Shown in pieces: positions 1 through 10,390 of a stretch of 64,000 nt of DNA. The DNA is from an uncultured Eubacterium sp. GTDB lineage: Bacteria; Bacillota; Clostridia; Lachnospirales; Lachnospiraceae. The translations under genes and the position numbers were made by a program. The notes beneath the pieces were generated by a model that made no database searches, was not told where the DNA came from, and saw only the letters and a program-made list of their open reading frames with translations. How positions within the stretch are numbered: the stretch's first letter is position 1; the number at the start of each line of letters is the position of its first letter. The stretch lies in NCBI GenBank assembly GCA_947642745.1, contig CANRTU010000007.1, positions 1-64,000 on the forward strand. The letters run 5' to 3'.

Positions 1-385
1 CCGCAGTCACAGCGGCAGGGGCAGCACGCCTTTCCCCGGCTGTTTCCGGCAGTATCCGTTTATCTTTCCTGTCTTCCCCGCACATATTCCGGCAGACAGG
101 ATAACCGTGTACAGGAGGGTATCAGGTGTAGTTTCCAGAAAATCATATATAACCCTGGTCTGCCATGCATGGAGGAATGCCGCAGGAATTCCCCGCAGTC
201 ACAGCGGCAGGGGCAGCACGCCTTTCCCCGGCTGTTTCCGGCAGTATCCGTTTATCTTTCCTGTTTTCCCCGCACATATTCCGGAAGACAGAATAACCGT
301 GTGCGGAAGGGTATCAGGGTAATTTCCGGAGAATCATATGTACCCCCGGCCTGCCATGCATGGAGGAATACCGCCGGAATTCCGG
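1..385. repeat. Two tandem copies of a ~192-bp non-coding direct repeat
   Basis: ccgcagtcacagcggcaggggcagcacgcctttccccggctgtttccggcagtatccgtttatctttcctg occurs at 1 and again at 193; both units run to catgcatggaggaat... Confidence 0.85.
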
Positions 386-1145
386 CGGTATCCTGACGAC
401 AGCGGTCTGCTGGAAAGCTTACTTAAAAATCCGGCAGTATCCGGAATGGTTTCCGGATGAATTTATGTAATTCTTTTATATGACGGCAGAACACAGGAGG
501 CCATGCTGTTAATACAGGCAGTGCGCCCGTCTGAAGTAAGCTGCATCCGGTACGGGAAATGCCAGCCGGACTTCTATATCATCCGTCTCCCCATACCAAT
601 GATTTTTCACTGTGTGCCACATAAAGCTGTCAGGCACAGGCATGGAAATCAGGGACGGGCATGTGTATATTCTGCCGGAAACAGCCGGGGGAAGACAGCC
701 GGTCCCTGCAGGCGTGACTGTGGAGAAAAGCCGGAAGCCCTTTGTTTTCTGCCTGTTTTCAGGATTCAGGGACACGGATGTCCCTGAAAGGTGCCCCTGA
801 GCCAGGGATGGCGAATGGGCACTGGTCCGTCCGGTATGAATGTTTTTCACGCAGAAAACTTAGGGATTCCTGCTTTTCGGAACCGGAATGCCTGCAGGGA
901 CCGGCTGCCTTTTCCCGGCGTCCGGGAAATATACAGCCATCCGTAGCCGATCTGTTGTATGAAATGAAAGATAACCATGTATTATCAGGTATTGTTCTTT
1001 GTACAGCCAGAAAAGTAAAAAAGACCTGACTCCCGCCAGATCTTTCTGAATGCAAATTTATTTCAATTTACCTTTCTGAAATGATTTTTGTTATAATTTA
1101 CTTATCTTTACTGATCTCCAGAATTTATTTATTTCTTGAATTTAC

Positions 1146-1448
1146 TTATTTCTTACTTTCTTTAAAAATAATTTCACCTTCATATACAAGTCCCAGCTTA
1201 CTTTTTGCCACATCTTCTATGTATTCCTGCGTCTGTGTATAAGCTTCGTATTCTTCCAGTTCTTTCTGGCGGTTTTCTTCTTCCTTTTTCTGCTTTTTCA
1301 GGTCAGCTTCCTGTGCGATGTACTGCTGGTTTTTCTGATACAGATGTACGATCTGTACAGACATCACCAGTGCCATTGCAAATACAATAAGCACAACACA
1401 CGCTTTCCCGTTTTTATCTGCCTTCCGGCCTCTGTATTTACTACTCAT
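1146..1448 (-). CDS. divIC: Septum formation initiator family protein (DivIC/FtsL-like)
   Basis: ~100 aa, one TM helix followed by a coiled coil, C-terminal 'IEDVAKSKLGLVYEGEIIFKE' typical of DivIC; located after yabP/yabQ. Confidence 0.8.
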   Translation of the reverse strand: MSSKYRGRKADKNGKACVVLIVFAMALVMSVQIVHLYQKNQQYIAQEADLKKQKKEEENRQKELEEYEAYTQTQEYIEDVAKSKLGLVYEGEIIFKESKK

Positions 1449-1474
1449 ATGACTCTCTCCCAGACTGCGTCCGC

Positions 1475-1951
1475 TTATTTTTTGGATATCCCCATTTTAA
1501 CCTCTTTCTTTATTTTTTTCAATCGCTTGTTTAGATATTTTGTGATTTTTCTCTGCCTGTTCATCATAAGCGTGCCGGCCTTTCGGAAGGGAGCGGACAC
1601 AAACCTGCATATTTTTCTGACAATGCTTATCAGTTTCTTTAAGAAACGGACAATATACTTTACCACATAACGGCTGACCAGCTGATTGTAACACAGCATC
1701 CCCAGTGCGACTCCTCCAATGGAAAATCCACGGATCAGCCCGTCGTTTTTCTGGTATAGCATTGCGAAAATGACAAAGCCCGCCAGGATCCAGAAACAAA
1801 AATCTTCAACTGAGATCCAGAAATTTCCATGCCGTACAATCTGACGGAAAATACGCAGACAGTCATAGATAAGAACCAGAACAACTCCCAGAATCAGGGA
1901 TACCGCAAAAAAATCAAGCTCCTGAAAAATACTTTCACTGACAGTATTCAT
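1475..1951 (-). CDS. yabQ: Spore cortex biosynthesis protein YabQ
   Basis: Multi-TM protein with 'LVLIYDCLRIFRQIVRHGNFWISVEDFCFWILAGFVIFAMLYQKNDGLIRGFSIGGVALGMLCY'; directly follows yabP. Confidence 0.85.
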   Translation of the reverse strand: MNTVSESIFQELDFFAVSLILGVVLVLIYDCLRIFRQIVRHGNFWISVEDFCFWILAGFVIFAMLYQKNDGLIRGFSIGGVALGMLCYNQLVSRYVVKYIVRFLKKLISIVRKICRFVSAPFRKAGTLMMNRQRKITKYLNKRLKKIKKEVKMGISKK

Positions 1952-2256
1952 CGGAATATTCTTCCCAGAAGACTTTCGCCTGATTTTTTCACACCGCCCA
2001 CATCGGAATAGGAGAGACTGTCGATCCTTCCCTCTATATCCACTTCTCCTTTTTCCAGTGTCAGCCGGTTTACATGCAGGTCATTGCCTTTAATGAGCAG
2101 CATTCCCTGCTCAGTCTCTAACAAAATCTCTGATACATCAAAAGAAAGCACATCCAGAATCCCTGTAAAAGCCACCGTTTTACGGTTGGACAGCAGGATT
2201 TTGTGTGCTTTCGACTGATTTTTTTCCATTCTGTCATCCATATACTCTTCCTCCAT
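1948..2256 (-). CDS. yabP: Sporulation protein YabP
   Basis: ~100 aa with 'SNRKTVAFTGILDVLSFDVSEILLETEQGMLLIKGNDLHVNRLTLEKGEVDIEGRIDSLSYSD'; overlaps yabQ start. Confidence 0.85.
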   Translation of the reverse strand: MEEEYMDDRMEKNQSKAHKILLSNRKTVAFTGILDVLSFDVSEILLETEQGMLLIKGNDLHVNRLTLEKGEVDIEGRIDSLSYSDVGGVKKSGESLLGRIFR

Positions 2257-2333
2257 TCTTGTCCGAAATAAAAAGACTATTCACTCTGATAAAGTATATG
2301 ATTCAGACTGGAAATATATGCCTGCAAATTCAT

Positions 2334-2573
2334 TTAAATATATTCGAATAACTCTTTTGCCTGTTCTTTTTTTGTGGTATCCTGAATATCCAGTACACGT
2401 ATTTTCACACTTTTCGCTCCAAACAGTACTTCTATGATATCTCCCACTTTTACATTGACAGATGCCTTCGCCGGCTTCCCGTTAACCATTACCCTGCCCG
2501 CATCGCAGGCTTCATTGGCTATCGTGCGGCGTTTAATCAGACGTGATACTTTCAGATATTTATCCAGTCTCAT
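2334..2573 (-). CDS. rqcP: RNA-binding S4 domain protein (RqcP/YabO-like)
   Basis: 79 aa S4 domain 'MRLDKYLKVSRLIKRRTIANEACDAGRVMVNGKPAKASVNVKVGDIIEV' in the yabO-yabP-yabQ-divIC gene order. Confidence 0.85.
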   Translation of the reverse strand: MRLDKYLKVSRLIKRRTIANEACDAGRVMVNGKPAKASVNVKVGDIIEVLFGAKSVKIRVLDIQDTTKKEQAKELFEYI

Positions 2574-2614
2574 ATTGATTCCCTCACAATTTCCTTATAT
2601 TTGCTCATAGAAAA

Positions 2615-2648
2615 ATAAAAAGGGCTGCCTGACACAGCCCTTTTTATT
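2615..2648 (-). terminator. Intrinsic terminator after HU gene
   Basis: aaaagggctg-cctgaca-cagccctttttatttt hairpin with T-rich flanks. Confidence 0.75.
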
Positions 2649-2657
2649 TTATATCAT

Positions 2658-2933
2658 TTATTCGTTCACTAAATCCTTTAAAGCTTTTCCCGCCTTGAAC
2701 TTCGGCGCTTTCGAAGCTGGAATAGTCATCTCTTCACCTGTCTGTGGATTTCTTCCTGTTCTGGCTGCTCTTTCAGAAACTTCAAATGTACCAAACCCGA
2801 TAATCTGGATTTTCTCACCCTTTTTTAATTCTTCCGATACTACATCTTTAAAAGCTTCTAAAGCTGCTCCTGCATCTTTTTTTGATAAAGAAGCCTTATC
2901 GGCAATCGCCGCAACCAATTCTGCTTTATTCAT
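2658..2933 (-). CDS. hup: HU family DNA-binding protein
   Basis: [21 protein letters not shown]...[44 protein letters not shown], canonical HU. Confidence 0.95.
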   Translation of the reverse strand: MNKAELVAAIADKASLSKKDAGAALEAFKDVVSEELKKGEKIQIIGFGTFEVSERAARTGRNPQTGEEMTIPASKAPKFKAGKALKDLVNE

Positions 2934-3101
2934 TTCTATTCCTCCTATGGGTCAATATAATATTGTAATTATAAGAATCAGAAATTCTCTTCTCCAAAAT
3001 ACTTACGAATATATTTATACTAACTTTTCCAAGGTTTGTCAAGAAGAAAAGCCTATTTCATGGCATTTTCAGGTTACTGCAATCCAGCCCCGGGCGGGGC
3101 A

Positions 3102-4838
3102 TCAGATCATCTTCTGAATCATTTCAAGAACCTGTCTTCCCAGGGATGCGGATTTCTGGTCAGCATCTTCCATGGAGCTGCCTTTTACGCCGATATAGAA
3201 TTTAACCTTTGGTTCTGTGCCAGACGGACGTACACATACCCAGGCGTCATCTTCCAGTTCATAATATAATACATTGGATGCCGGCAGTCCGGTAGGTCTT
3301 GTCTCACCAGTTACAAAATCCTGTACCTTGTCTGTCTTATAATCCCTGGCAGCAAGTACTTTAAGACCGCCAATTTCCTTTGGTGCGTTCTCACGCAGCG
3401 TGTTCATGATTTCCTGGATTTTTGCCAGTCCTTCAATTCCTTTTAATGTAATGGATTCCACATGATCTTTGTAGTATCCGTAACGCTCATACATTTCCAG
3501 CATAGCATCCCACAACGTCATGTTTTTGGTCATGTAATAAGCAGCCGCTTCACATAAAGCCATGGAAGCCACAACCGCATCCTTATCCCTTGCGTAAATT
3601 CCGGTAAGACAGCCGTAGCTTTCTTCCATACCAAACAGATATGTTCCCTTTCCGGTATTTTCGAACTCCAGAATCTTCTGTCCGATAAATTTAAATCCGG
3701 TCAGCACTTCTACCAGCTGGATACCATAGTATTTTGCGATGGCGTCCGCCATATTGGTGGATACGATGGAACGGATAAATGCGCCGTCTTCCGGCAGGGA
3801 ACCGTTGACAGCCTTGCGCTGTCCGATTACATAATCGCCAATCAGACATCCGGACATATTGCCGGTCAGTGTATGATATTCGCCAGTCTTTGAATCTTTC
3901 ACATATACGCCCAGACGGTCCGCATCCGGATCTGTAGCAAGAATCAGATCAGCATTTACTTTTTTGCCAAGTGCGAGACCCAGTTCAAAAGCTTCTGCGG
4001 CTTCCGGATTCGGATAGCTTACCGTCGGGAAATTGCCATCCGGAAGCTCCTGTTCCGGAACTACATATACATTCGCAAATCCAAGCTCTTTTAATACCCT
4101 GCGGACCGGAATATTACCTGTGCCATGCAGAGGCGAATATACGATGGTAAGCTTGTCCTTTACTGCGTCAATGCAGTCCTGATGCAGCACCAGGCTTTTA
4201 AGCTCTTCAATATACGGATCGTCAATATCTGCGCCGATTGTCTGGTAAAGTCCCGCAGCCTTCGCATCCTCCAGGGACATGGTCCTGCAGGCAGCGTAAT
4301 CTGTCACTTTCTTTACCTCTCCCATGATACCGCTGTCATGAGGCGGTGTAATCTGCGCACCGTCTTCCCAGTATACTTTATATCCATTGTATTCTGGCGG
4401 GTTGTGGCTTGCCGTAATATTAATACCGGCAATGCAGCCAAGTTTACGGACTGCGTAAGATAACTCTGGTGTAGGCCTTAAACTTTCGAATACATAAGCC
4501 TTAATACCATTGGCTGCCAGACATAATGCGGATTCATCCGCAAATTCCGGTGACATATGCCTTGAATCATATGCGATGGCAACTCCTTTTGCTTCTCCCT
4601 TAACAGACTTAATGTAATTTGCCAGCCCCTGTGTTGCTTTTCTTACCGTATAAATATTCATACGGTTTGTTCCGGCTCCGATGACACCTCTTAATCCGGC
4701 TGTACCAAACTCCAGATCCATATAAAAGCGGTCTTCGATTTCTTTCTCATTTCCTTCGATTGCTTTCAGCTCTGCTTTTGTCTCCTCATCGAAATAAGGG
4801 TTGTCCAGCCACTGCCGGTACATTTCTTTGTAATCCAT
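3102..4838 (-). CDS. Phospho-sugar mutase (phosphoglucomutase/phosphomannomutase family)
   Basis: TASHNPPEYNGYKVYWEDGAQ active-site motif, DPDADRLGV metal motif, RPSGTEPK phosphate loop. Start set at MDYKEMYRQW (4838), preceded by GGGAGGAAAG; the ORF track starts at 4883. Confidence 0.93.
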   Translation of the reverse strand: MDYKEMYRQWLDNPYFDEETKAELKAIEGNEKEIEDRFYMDLEFGTAGLRGVIGAGTNRMNIYTVRKATQGLANYIKSVKGEAKGVAIAYDSRHMSPEFADESALCLAANGIKAYVFESLRPTPELSYAVRKLGCIAGINITASHNPPEYNGYKVYWEDGAQITPPHDSGIMGEVKKVTDYAACRTMSLEDAKAAGLYQTIGADIDDPYIEELKSLVLHQDCIDAVKDKLTIVYSPLHGTGNIPVRRVLKELGFANVYVVPEQELPDGNFPTVSYPNPEAAEAFELGLALGKKVNADLILATDPDADRLGVYVKDSKTGEYHTLTGNMSGCLIGDYVIGQRKAVNGSLPEDGAFIRSIVSTNMADAIAKYYGIQLVEVLTGFKFIGQKILEFENTGKGTYLFGMEESYGCLTGIYARDKDAVVASMALCEAAAYYMTKNMTLWDAMLEMYERYGYYKDHVESITLKGIEGLAKIQEIMNTLRENAPKEIGGLKVLAARDYKTDKVQDFVTGETRPTGLPASNVLYYELEDDAWVCVRPSGTEPKVKFYIGVKGSSMEDADQKSASLGRQVLEMIQKMI

Positions 4839-4872
4839 TTCTTTCCTCCCATTCATGTAATCATTATATTTC

Positions 4873-6252
4873 TCAATCTCCATTGTCTGAAGAAGCTGAG
4901 TTCAGTTTATCCAGAGATTTCACCAGATCTGAAAGTGTGTCCAGATAATCAGTAGAATCTCCTCCGGTTAATATGCCTGCCAGCGATGAACCAAGCGCCG
5001 CACCAGCCAGGGCACTGCTGCTCTTATTACCGGATGACTCTCCGCCGGATGAACTGCCGTTGTTTCCTCCGGAACCGGAGCCTGTCCTGGAACCTGCCAG
5101 TGAACCGGCCAGGGACCCTGCCAGTCCGGACGATTTTTCAGAATTCTTATTGTCTTTGTTATCCGTGGAAGCGCCTGTATCTGTATCTGACGTACCCGTA
5201 CTGCCGGAAGATCCGGAACCTTCTGTCAGCAGGATATCAATGTTTGCTGTAGGCGAATTAATCACAAGCTGTCTGTTCCAGTCTTCATAGTCTCTGGCAC
5301 GGACTCCAAGGGAATGCACCCCGTATCTGACTTCAAGCGGTTTAGACGGGTTAACCTTTTTGCCGTCTACACGGATGACCGCTCCTTCCACACTTACATT
5401 AAATGTAAGCTGGCACATTCTGGGCCCTTCCCCTTTATAATCGTTTAAATCAACAGTGGTCGTCTGGTCACGCAGGATACGGACTTCACCGTCATCCCCA
5501 TAGCCATCGTTGGCAACTGAAAAATCATAAACACCCTCCGGAATCTCTATGGACATATCCCTTGTGACTACCGTATATACCTGTGTTCCCAGATTCATCC
5601 AGCCGCCTTCAAACAGCTCTGTATTTACCAGTTCCAGGGTGCCATGGCCACTTTTCACTACTACCGAATAGATCGTGCGGTCAACGCCATATATATTTAA
5701 TACGTCATTTTCGCCTATGGCATATAAACTGGTTTCCTCTCCATCTGAATATACTTTTATACCCGCATTGCACTGATACACCGTATCTGCGATGGTAATC
5801 CTCTTTTTTTCAGCATCTATGGAATAATTGCGTACGTCCTCATAAGACCAGGTACGGTCTGTAAACGCCACAGCGCCAAGTGTTTCATTACTGTTTAACC
5901 TCTTAATGACAACCAGTCTGCCTTCACTGAATTCTTCGCTCAGCCCATAGTTACCATATTTGTCAAAAAATTCAGTGCCTTCTGTATATTCATAACAGAT
6001 CTGGTTCCCATCCGCAGGATTCAGAAGCGTCATCTGATAATTGGTAAGATCATTTTTTGCGATAATATAAACATCATCCGGAACCTGCGGGATATCCGCC
6101 TGATCTTCCTGCTGTTCCGTCCGGCCTGCCATATTTTCCGCCCGGGATACCTTCTTTCCTTTTCGTGCGGTAATGCTGCCGGAAATTCCACAGGCAGTAA
6201 ACAAAAACATGACGGTCAGCAGAAAGACGGACACTGCAATCTTTTTCTTCAT
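4873..6252 (-). CDS. PEGA-domain lipoprotein with Gly/Ser-rich C-terminal region
   Basis: Lipobox MKKKIAVSVFLLTVMFLFTACG; PEGA-like 'VSVEGAVIRVDGKKVNPSKPLEVRYGVHSLGVRARDYEDWNRQLVI'; low-complexity GSLAGSLAGSRTGSGSGG tail. Confidence 0.7.
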   Translation of the reverse strand: MKKKIAVSVFLLTVMFLFTACGISGSITARKGKKVSRAENMAGRTEQQEDQADIPQVPDDVYIIAKNDLTNYQMTLLNPADGNQICYEYTEGTEFFDKYGNYGLSEEFSEGRLVVIKRLNSNETLGAVAFTDRTWSYEDVRNYSIDAEKKRITIADTVYQCNAGIKVYSDGEETSLYAIGENDVLNIYGVDRTIYSVVVKSGHGTLELVNTELFEGGWMNLGTQVYTVVTRDMSIEIPEGVYDFSVANDGYGDDGEVRILRDQTTTVDLNDYKGEGPRMCQLTFNVSVEGAVIRVDGKKVNPSKPLEVRYGVHSLGVRARDYEDWNRQLVINSPTANIDILLTEGSGSSGSTGTSDTDTGASTDNKDNKNSEKSSGLAGSLAGSLAGSRTGSGSGGNNGSSSGGESSGNKSSSALAGAALGSSLAGILTGGDSTDYLDTLSDLVKSLDKLNSASSDNGD

Positions 6253-6349
6253 ATGTTTACCTTTTCCTTTCTCTTTGCGGCATGGCACAAATGTCAATAG
6301 ATTTGTATATTATATCACTTACCCTCCCCTCATGCAAGCCTGCTGCCTG

Positions 6350-7339
6350 TTATCCATGTACAAAATACTGCAGAATTTTTAAAAATTCCCTGCGTTCCTT
6401 CTCCTGAGAACAGATTTTTACCAGCTTTTCACTATCCCGGTTGTTTGCCCAGCTTTTTCTGGAGTTAAAATAATGGTTCGCCACTTTCCAGAACTTTTCC
6501 GGATAGGCCATCCGCAGGTACAGCTGTCCCAGTTCCCACCTTTCCAGCCGGCGTACTTTGTCATATGCATGAATCATATCCATGCCGATGCCGGTATTCC
6601 AGTTATGTTTTTCCATAATTTTGCGGAAAAAGTGGGCAAAATCGCTGACATAGGCATCTTTACAAAACCGTTCATAATTAATGATCACCGGCCCGTTAGC
6701 TGTCATCAGCAGATTATGCTGACTGTAATCCCCATGACAGATACCAAAATACTGATCCTCAGGCTGTTCCTCCATGTTCTGCAACCTGTCCACTGCCTCG
6801 TCCGCCTGGTTCAGATAATATGTATATTCATTCAGGAAACGGGCCTCAAACTCATTTTTCTTTTTCCTGGACCTGATATAATTACGCACTTTGTGCAGTT
6901 CCCTGGTATGCCGTTCATACTCCTGTTCCAGGAAATCCGGCGTCCTGCACAACGTATCCGGCATCTCTTCTGTAAAATCAGCCGTATCCAGATGAAACCG
7001 GGCCAGTCTGCGTACGGCACATAAAATATCTTCACGGTTTCTCGTGTCGCATTCCTTTCCATCTGTCCAGGTCCGCATATAATAGCGTGTTTCATCTATA
7101 TCAGTAAATAATACCCCGTCTTCTTTTGTATATACGATCTGCTCCGTACGGCTTCCTTTTTCTTTCAGATATTTCAAAAACAGGTCCAGCAGCTCCGCCT
7201 TGGATACAGAACCAGAAAACTCTTTCAGAATCTTTTTATCCCCGTTTTTGTCCAGGCAGAAATATACGCCCCGGCCTTTTTGTATATCTGTAAATTCGTA
7301 TGGATACGCTTCTAATATGATTTCTGTCCGATTATACAC
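6350..7339 (-). CDS. CotS-family spore coat protein / kinase-like protein
   Basis: APH-like fold motif 'YFGICHGDYSQHNLLMTANGPVIINYERFCKDAYVSDFAHFFRKIMEKHNW'. Most likely GTG start at 7339, preceded by GGAGGGTG; the ORF track starts at 7372. Confidence 0.75.
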   Translation of the reverse strand: MYNRTEIILEAYPYEFTDIQKGRGVYFCLDKNGDKKILKEFSGSVSKAELLDLFLKYLKEKGSRTEQIVYTKEDGVLFTDIDETRYYMRTWTDGKECDTRNREDILCAVRRLARFHLDTADFTEEMPDTLCRTPDFLEQEYERHTRELHKVRNYIRSRKKKNEFEARFLNEYTYYLNQADEAVDRLQNMEEQPEDQYFGICHGDYSQHNLLMTANGPVIINYERFCKDAYVSDFAHFFRKIMEKHNWNTGIGMDMIHAYDKVRRLERWELGQLYLRMAYPEKFWKVANHYFNSRKSWANNRDSEKLVKICSQEKERREFLKILQYFVHG

Positions 7340-7342
7340 AAC

Positions 7343-7410
7343 AACACCCTCCAGCATATGATAAACGATCACGCATTAACGTGTCCATTTATCATATGTT
7401 GGAGGGTGTT
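7343..7410. repeat. 23-bp inverted repeat (22/23 matches), 22-nt spacer, covering the predicted SD of the cotS-like gene
   Basis: aacaccctccagcatatgataaa (7343-7365) versus tttatcatatgttggagggtgtt (7388-7410). Confidence 0.85.
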
Positions 7411-7469
7411 AAATTATGCATCGCCATATATGTTATCCACACAAATTCCCTGGCAGAACACCGGGGCGT

Positions 7470-8813
7470 TTATAACTGTGAGATTATACGCCCTGCCAGT
7501 TCCATAAGACAGGTACGCTGGTTTTTTTCCGGATCTTCCACTACCTGCTCCAGGAGCTGCTTTAAGATCCCGCCAATCTGCTTTCCCTGGGGGACGCCCA
7601 GTTCCAGCAGGTCCCGTCCGGATACTGCCAGCTGCTTTAAAGTGAGACAGTCGCCTTTTTCCATAATCTGATCATACATTTTCTCATACGCATCCACATA
7701 GTCCAGCTTTTCCCGGCGCATATACATACTCTGCGCCAGAATATCCGCACGCTTTACGGCAAATATCCCCGGATACTGCTCCACTCCGGTTTTTGTAATT
7801 GCCCTTCGTACTTTTGCCTCTGATAAAACCGGATTATAATCATGCCAGCGGACCAGCGCACATACCCGGTCCATGGTATCCCGGTCGAATTTCAGACGGC
7901 GGAAGATCTGGTGCGCCATTACGGCGCTCCTGTCCGGATGACCATGAAAATGATCTGTCCCATTTTCATCTGTCGTCCTGCATACTGGTTTTGCCAGATC
8001 ATGAAACAGCATGGCCAGGCGTAGCACTTTATCCGACGGAACATGTTCCATGGCATGAATCGTATGTTCGCCTACACTGTAACAATGGTGAATATGATTC
8101 TGGGGCGTCTGCATCATCACATCAAATTCTGGCAGAATCACCCCGGAAATTCCCAGTTCATACATTTCACGCATCCGTTCCGGATGTGGCGAGACAAGAA
8201 GTTTTACAAGCTCTGTCTGTATCCGTTCCCTGCTGATTTTGTCCAGTGTTGCCGCCAGTTCCTTTATGGCGTTTTTTGTATTTTCTTCTATTTCAAAATC
8301 CAGCTGTGCGCCAAAACGCACTGCCCGCAGTATCCGCAAAGCGTCTTCACAAAAACGTTCCGCCGGATGACCCACACACCGGATCACACCCCGCTTCAGA
8401 TCTTCCATGCCGTCAAAGGCGTCCACCAGCCCGTCCTGTTCATTATACGCCATGGCATTGATCGTAAAGTCCCTCCGCTTTAAATCTTCCATGAGATTCT
8501 GCGTAAAACTGACTTCTTTCGGATGCCTGGCGTCCTCATATGCGCCGTCGATCCGGTATGTGGTTACTTCAAAGCCTTCTGACTTTAACATTACCGTAAC
8601 CGTACCATGCTGCAGGCCTGTATCAATTGTTCTTGAAAACAGCGCCTTTACCTGAAGAGGCTTTGCCGAAGTCGTAATGTCCCAGTCTTCCGGCAGCCTT
8701 CCCATAAGACTGTCCCTGATACAGCCGCCTACGGCATAAGCCTCATAGCCGTTTTCCCTGAGTTTTTCCAGTATATATTTTACTTTTCCCGGTAACGTTA
8801 TCTCTGTCTTCAT
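7470..8813 (-). CDS. cca: CCA tRNA nucleotidyltransferase (with HD domain)
   Basis: AYAVGGCIRDSLMGRLPEDWDITTSA, RRDFTINAMAYN, AMLFHDLAKP. Confidence 0.93.
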   Translation of the reverse strand: MKTEITLPGKVKYILEKLRENGYEAYAVGGCIRDSLMGRLPEDWDITTSAKPLQVKALFSRTIDTGLQHGTVTVMLKSEGFEVTTYRIDGAYEDARHPKEVSFTQNLMEDLKRRDFTINAMAYNEQDGLVDAFDGMEDLKRGVIRCVGHPAERFCEDALRILRAVRFGAQLDFEIEENTKNAIKELAATLDKISRERIQTELVKLLVSPHPERMREMYELGISGVILPEFDVMMQTPQNHIHHCYSVGEHTIHAMEHVPSDKVLRLAMLFHDLAKPVCRTTDENGTDHFHGHPDRSAVMAHQIFRRLKFDRDTMDRVCALVRWHDYNPVLSEAKVRRAITKTGVEQYPGIFAVKRADILAQSMYMRREKLDYVDAYEKMYDQIMEKGDCLTLKQLAVSGRDLLELGVPQGKQIGGILKQLLEQVVEDPEKNQRTCLMELAGRIISQL

Positions 8814-8863
8814 GGTTCCGCCTCAGTGTTTACGCAATGATCTGACATACGCCCTGTATGCGC

Positions 8864-10300
8864 TTAATATGCTTTCCCCCAGAACACCAGCTTTCTGGCC
8901 GGTTTTCCACAACAGACGCATACACCGGATATCTGCTCCTGTTCAAACGGCATACAGCGTGAAGTCGCTGTTGTTTCTTCTTTTATCTTTTCTTCACAGG
9001 CACGGTCCCCGCACCACATGCCCCGGATAAATCCGGGCTTTTGCTCCAGCGCCTGTTTAAATTCTTCATAATTATGAGCGTCTGAAATATGTGCGTCCCT
9101 GTGGGCCTTCGCCCGTTCAAACATTTCTTTCTGTATGGTATCCAGAAGCTGCGCCAGCTTTGCGGATACCTCGTCCAGAGACACCTGGATCTTTTCCCTG
9201 GTATCACGGCGCACAAGCACGCACTGGCCTTTTTCAATATCTTTTGGTCCCAGTTCGATACGGACCGGAATGCCCCGCATTTCCTGTTCCGCAAACTTCC
9301 AGCCGGGACTCTTGTCGCTGTCATCCAGTCTGACACGGAACGTATCTTTTAATGTATCCAGCAATTGTACCGCCTGATTCATGACCTGCTCTTTCTGCTG
9401 CTGGATCGGAACGATCATAACCTGAACCGGAGCGATTGCAGGCGGCAGTACCAGACCGGAATCATCCCCGTGCACCATAATCAGGCCGCCGATCAGCCGT
9501 GTGGATACTCCCCAGGACGTCTGATGGACATACTGCAGCTGGTTGTTTTTATCTGTATACTGTATCTCAAAAGCTTTTGCGAACCCGTCTCCGAAGTTAT
9601 GGCTTGTACCTGCCTGCAGCGCCTTTCCGTCGTGCATCATGGCCTCGATGGCATACGTTGCCTTAGCGCCGGCAAATTTTTCTTTTTCCGTTTTCTGTCC
9701 CCGGATCACCGGCATAGCCAGTACTTCCTCACAAAAATCCGCGTAAATATTCAGGATCAGTTCTGTACGCTCCACAGCTTCCTCCGCCGTGGCATGGGCG
9801 GTATGTCCTTCCTGCCACAAAAATTCCCTGGAACGTAGAAACGGCCTGGTCTCTTTTTCCCACCGCACGACAGAACACCACTGGTTATAGATCTTTGGCA
9901 GATCCCGGTAAGAATGAATATCATTTTTATAAAAATCACAGAAAAGCGTCTCAGAAGTAGGCCGGACACAGAGCCGCTCCTGCAGCTCATTCTGTCCCCC
10001 GTGAGTCACCCAGGCTACTTCCGGCGCAAATCCTTCCACATGGTCCTTTTCTTTATTCAGCAGACTTTCCGGAATAAACATCGGTAAATATACATTCTGC
10101 ACGCCTGACTCTTTAAAACGGCGGTCCAGCTCATGCTGGATATTTTCCCATATGGCATAACCCGCCGGTTTAATAATCATACATCCTTTGACAGATGAAT
10201 AATCAATTAATTCCGCTTTTTTTACCACATCGGTATACCATTGCGCAAAATCCTCTTCCATGCTGGTAATGGATTCTACCAGTTTCTTTTCCTTTGCCAT
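8864..10300 (-). CDS. proS: Proline--tRNA ligase
   Basis: Class II aaRS motifs, '[61 protein letters not shown]'; AAGGAG upstream of ATG. Confidence 0.95.
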   Translation of the reverse strand: MAKEKKLVESITSMEEDFAQWYTDVVKKAELIDYSSVKGCMIIKPAGYAIWENIQHELDRRFKESGVQNVYLPMFIPESLLNKEKDHVEGFAPEVAWVTHGGQNELQERLCVRPTSETLFCDFYKNDIHSYRDLPKIYNQWCSVVRWEKETRPFLRSREFLWQEGHTAHATAEEAVERTELILNIYADFCEEVLAMPVIRGQKTEKEKFAGAKATYAIEAMMHDGKALQAGTSHNFGDGFAKAFEIQYTDKNNQLQYVHQTSWGVSTRLIGGLIMVHGDDSGLVLPPAIAPVQVMIVPIQQQKEQVMNQAVQLLDTLKDTFRVRLDDSDKSPGWKFAEQEMRGIPVRIELGPKDIEKGQCVLVRRDTREKIQVSLDEVSAKLAQLLDTIQKEMFERAKAHRDAHISDAHNYEEFKQALEQKPGFIRGMWCGDRACEEKIKEETTATSRCMPFEQEQISGVCVCCGKPARKLVFWGKAY

Positions 10301-10390
10301 GTTTGTTCTCCTTAATTTAGTTTTGATTTATTCTAGCCTCATATTTTAAGGATGTCAAGCATGAAACCGGAAAGCATATTTAAACACGCT

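Noticed and set aside
1-385. 192-bp repeat considered as CRISPR or IS ends
   Set aside because: Unit is far too long for a CRISPR repeat, and there is no transposase ORF or clear terminal inverted repeats at the unit edges.
10301-10390. T-box riboswitch upstream of proS
   Set aside because: Searched for the T-box TGGNACCGCG-like motif and specifier stem; none seen in the short upstream region.
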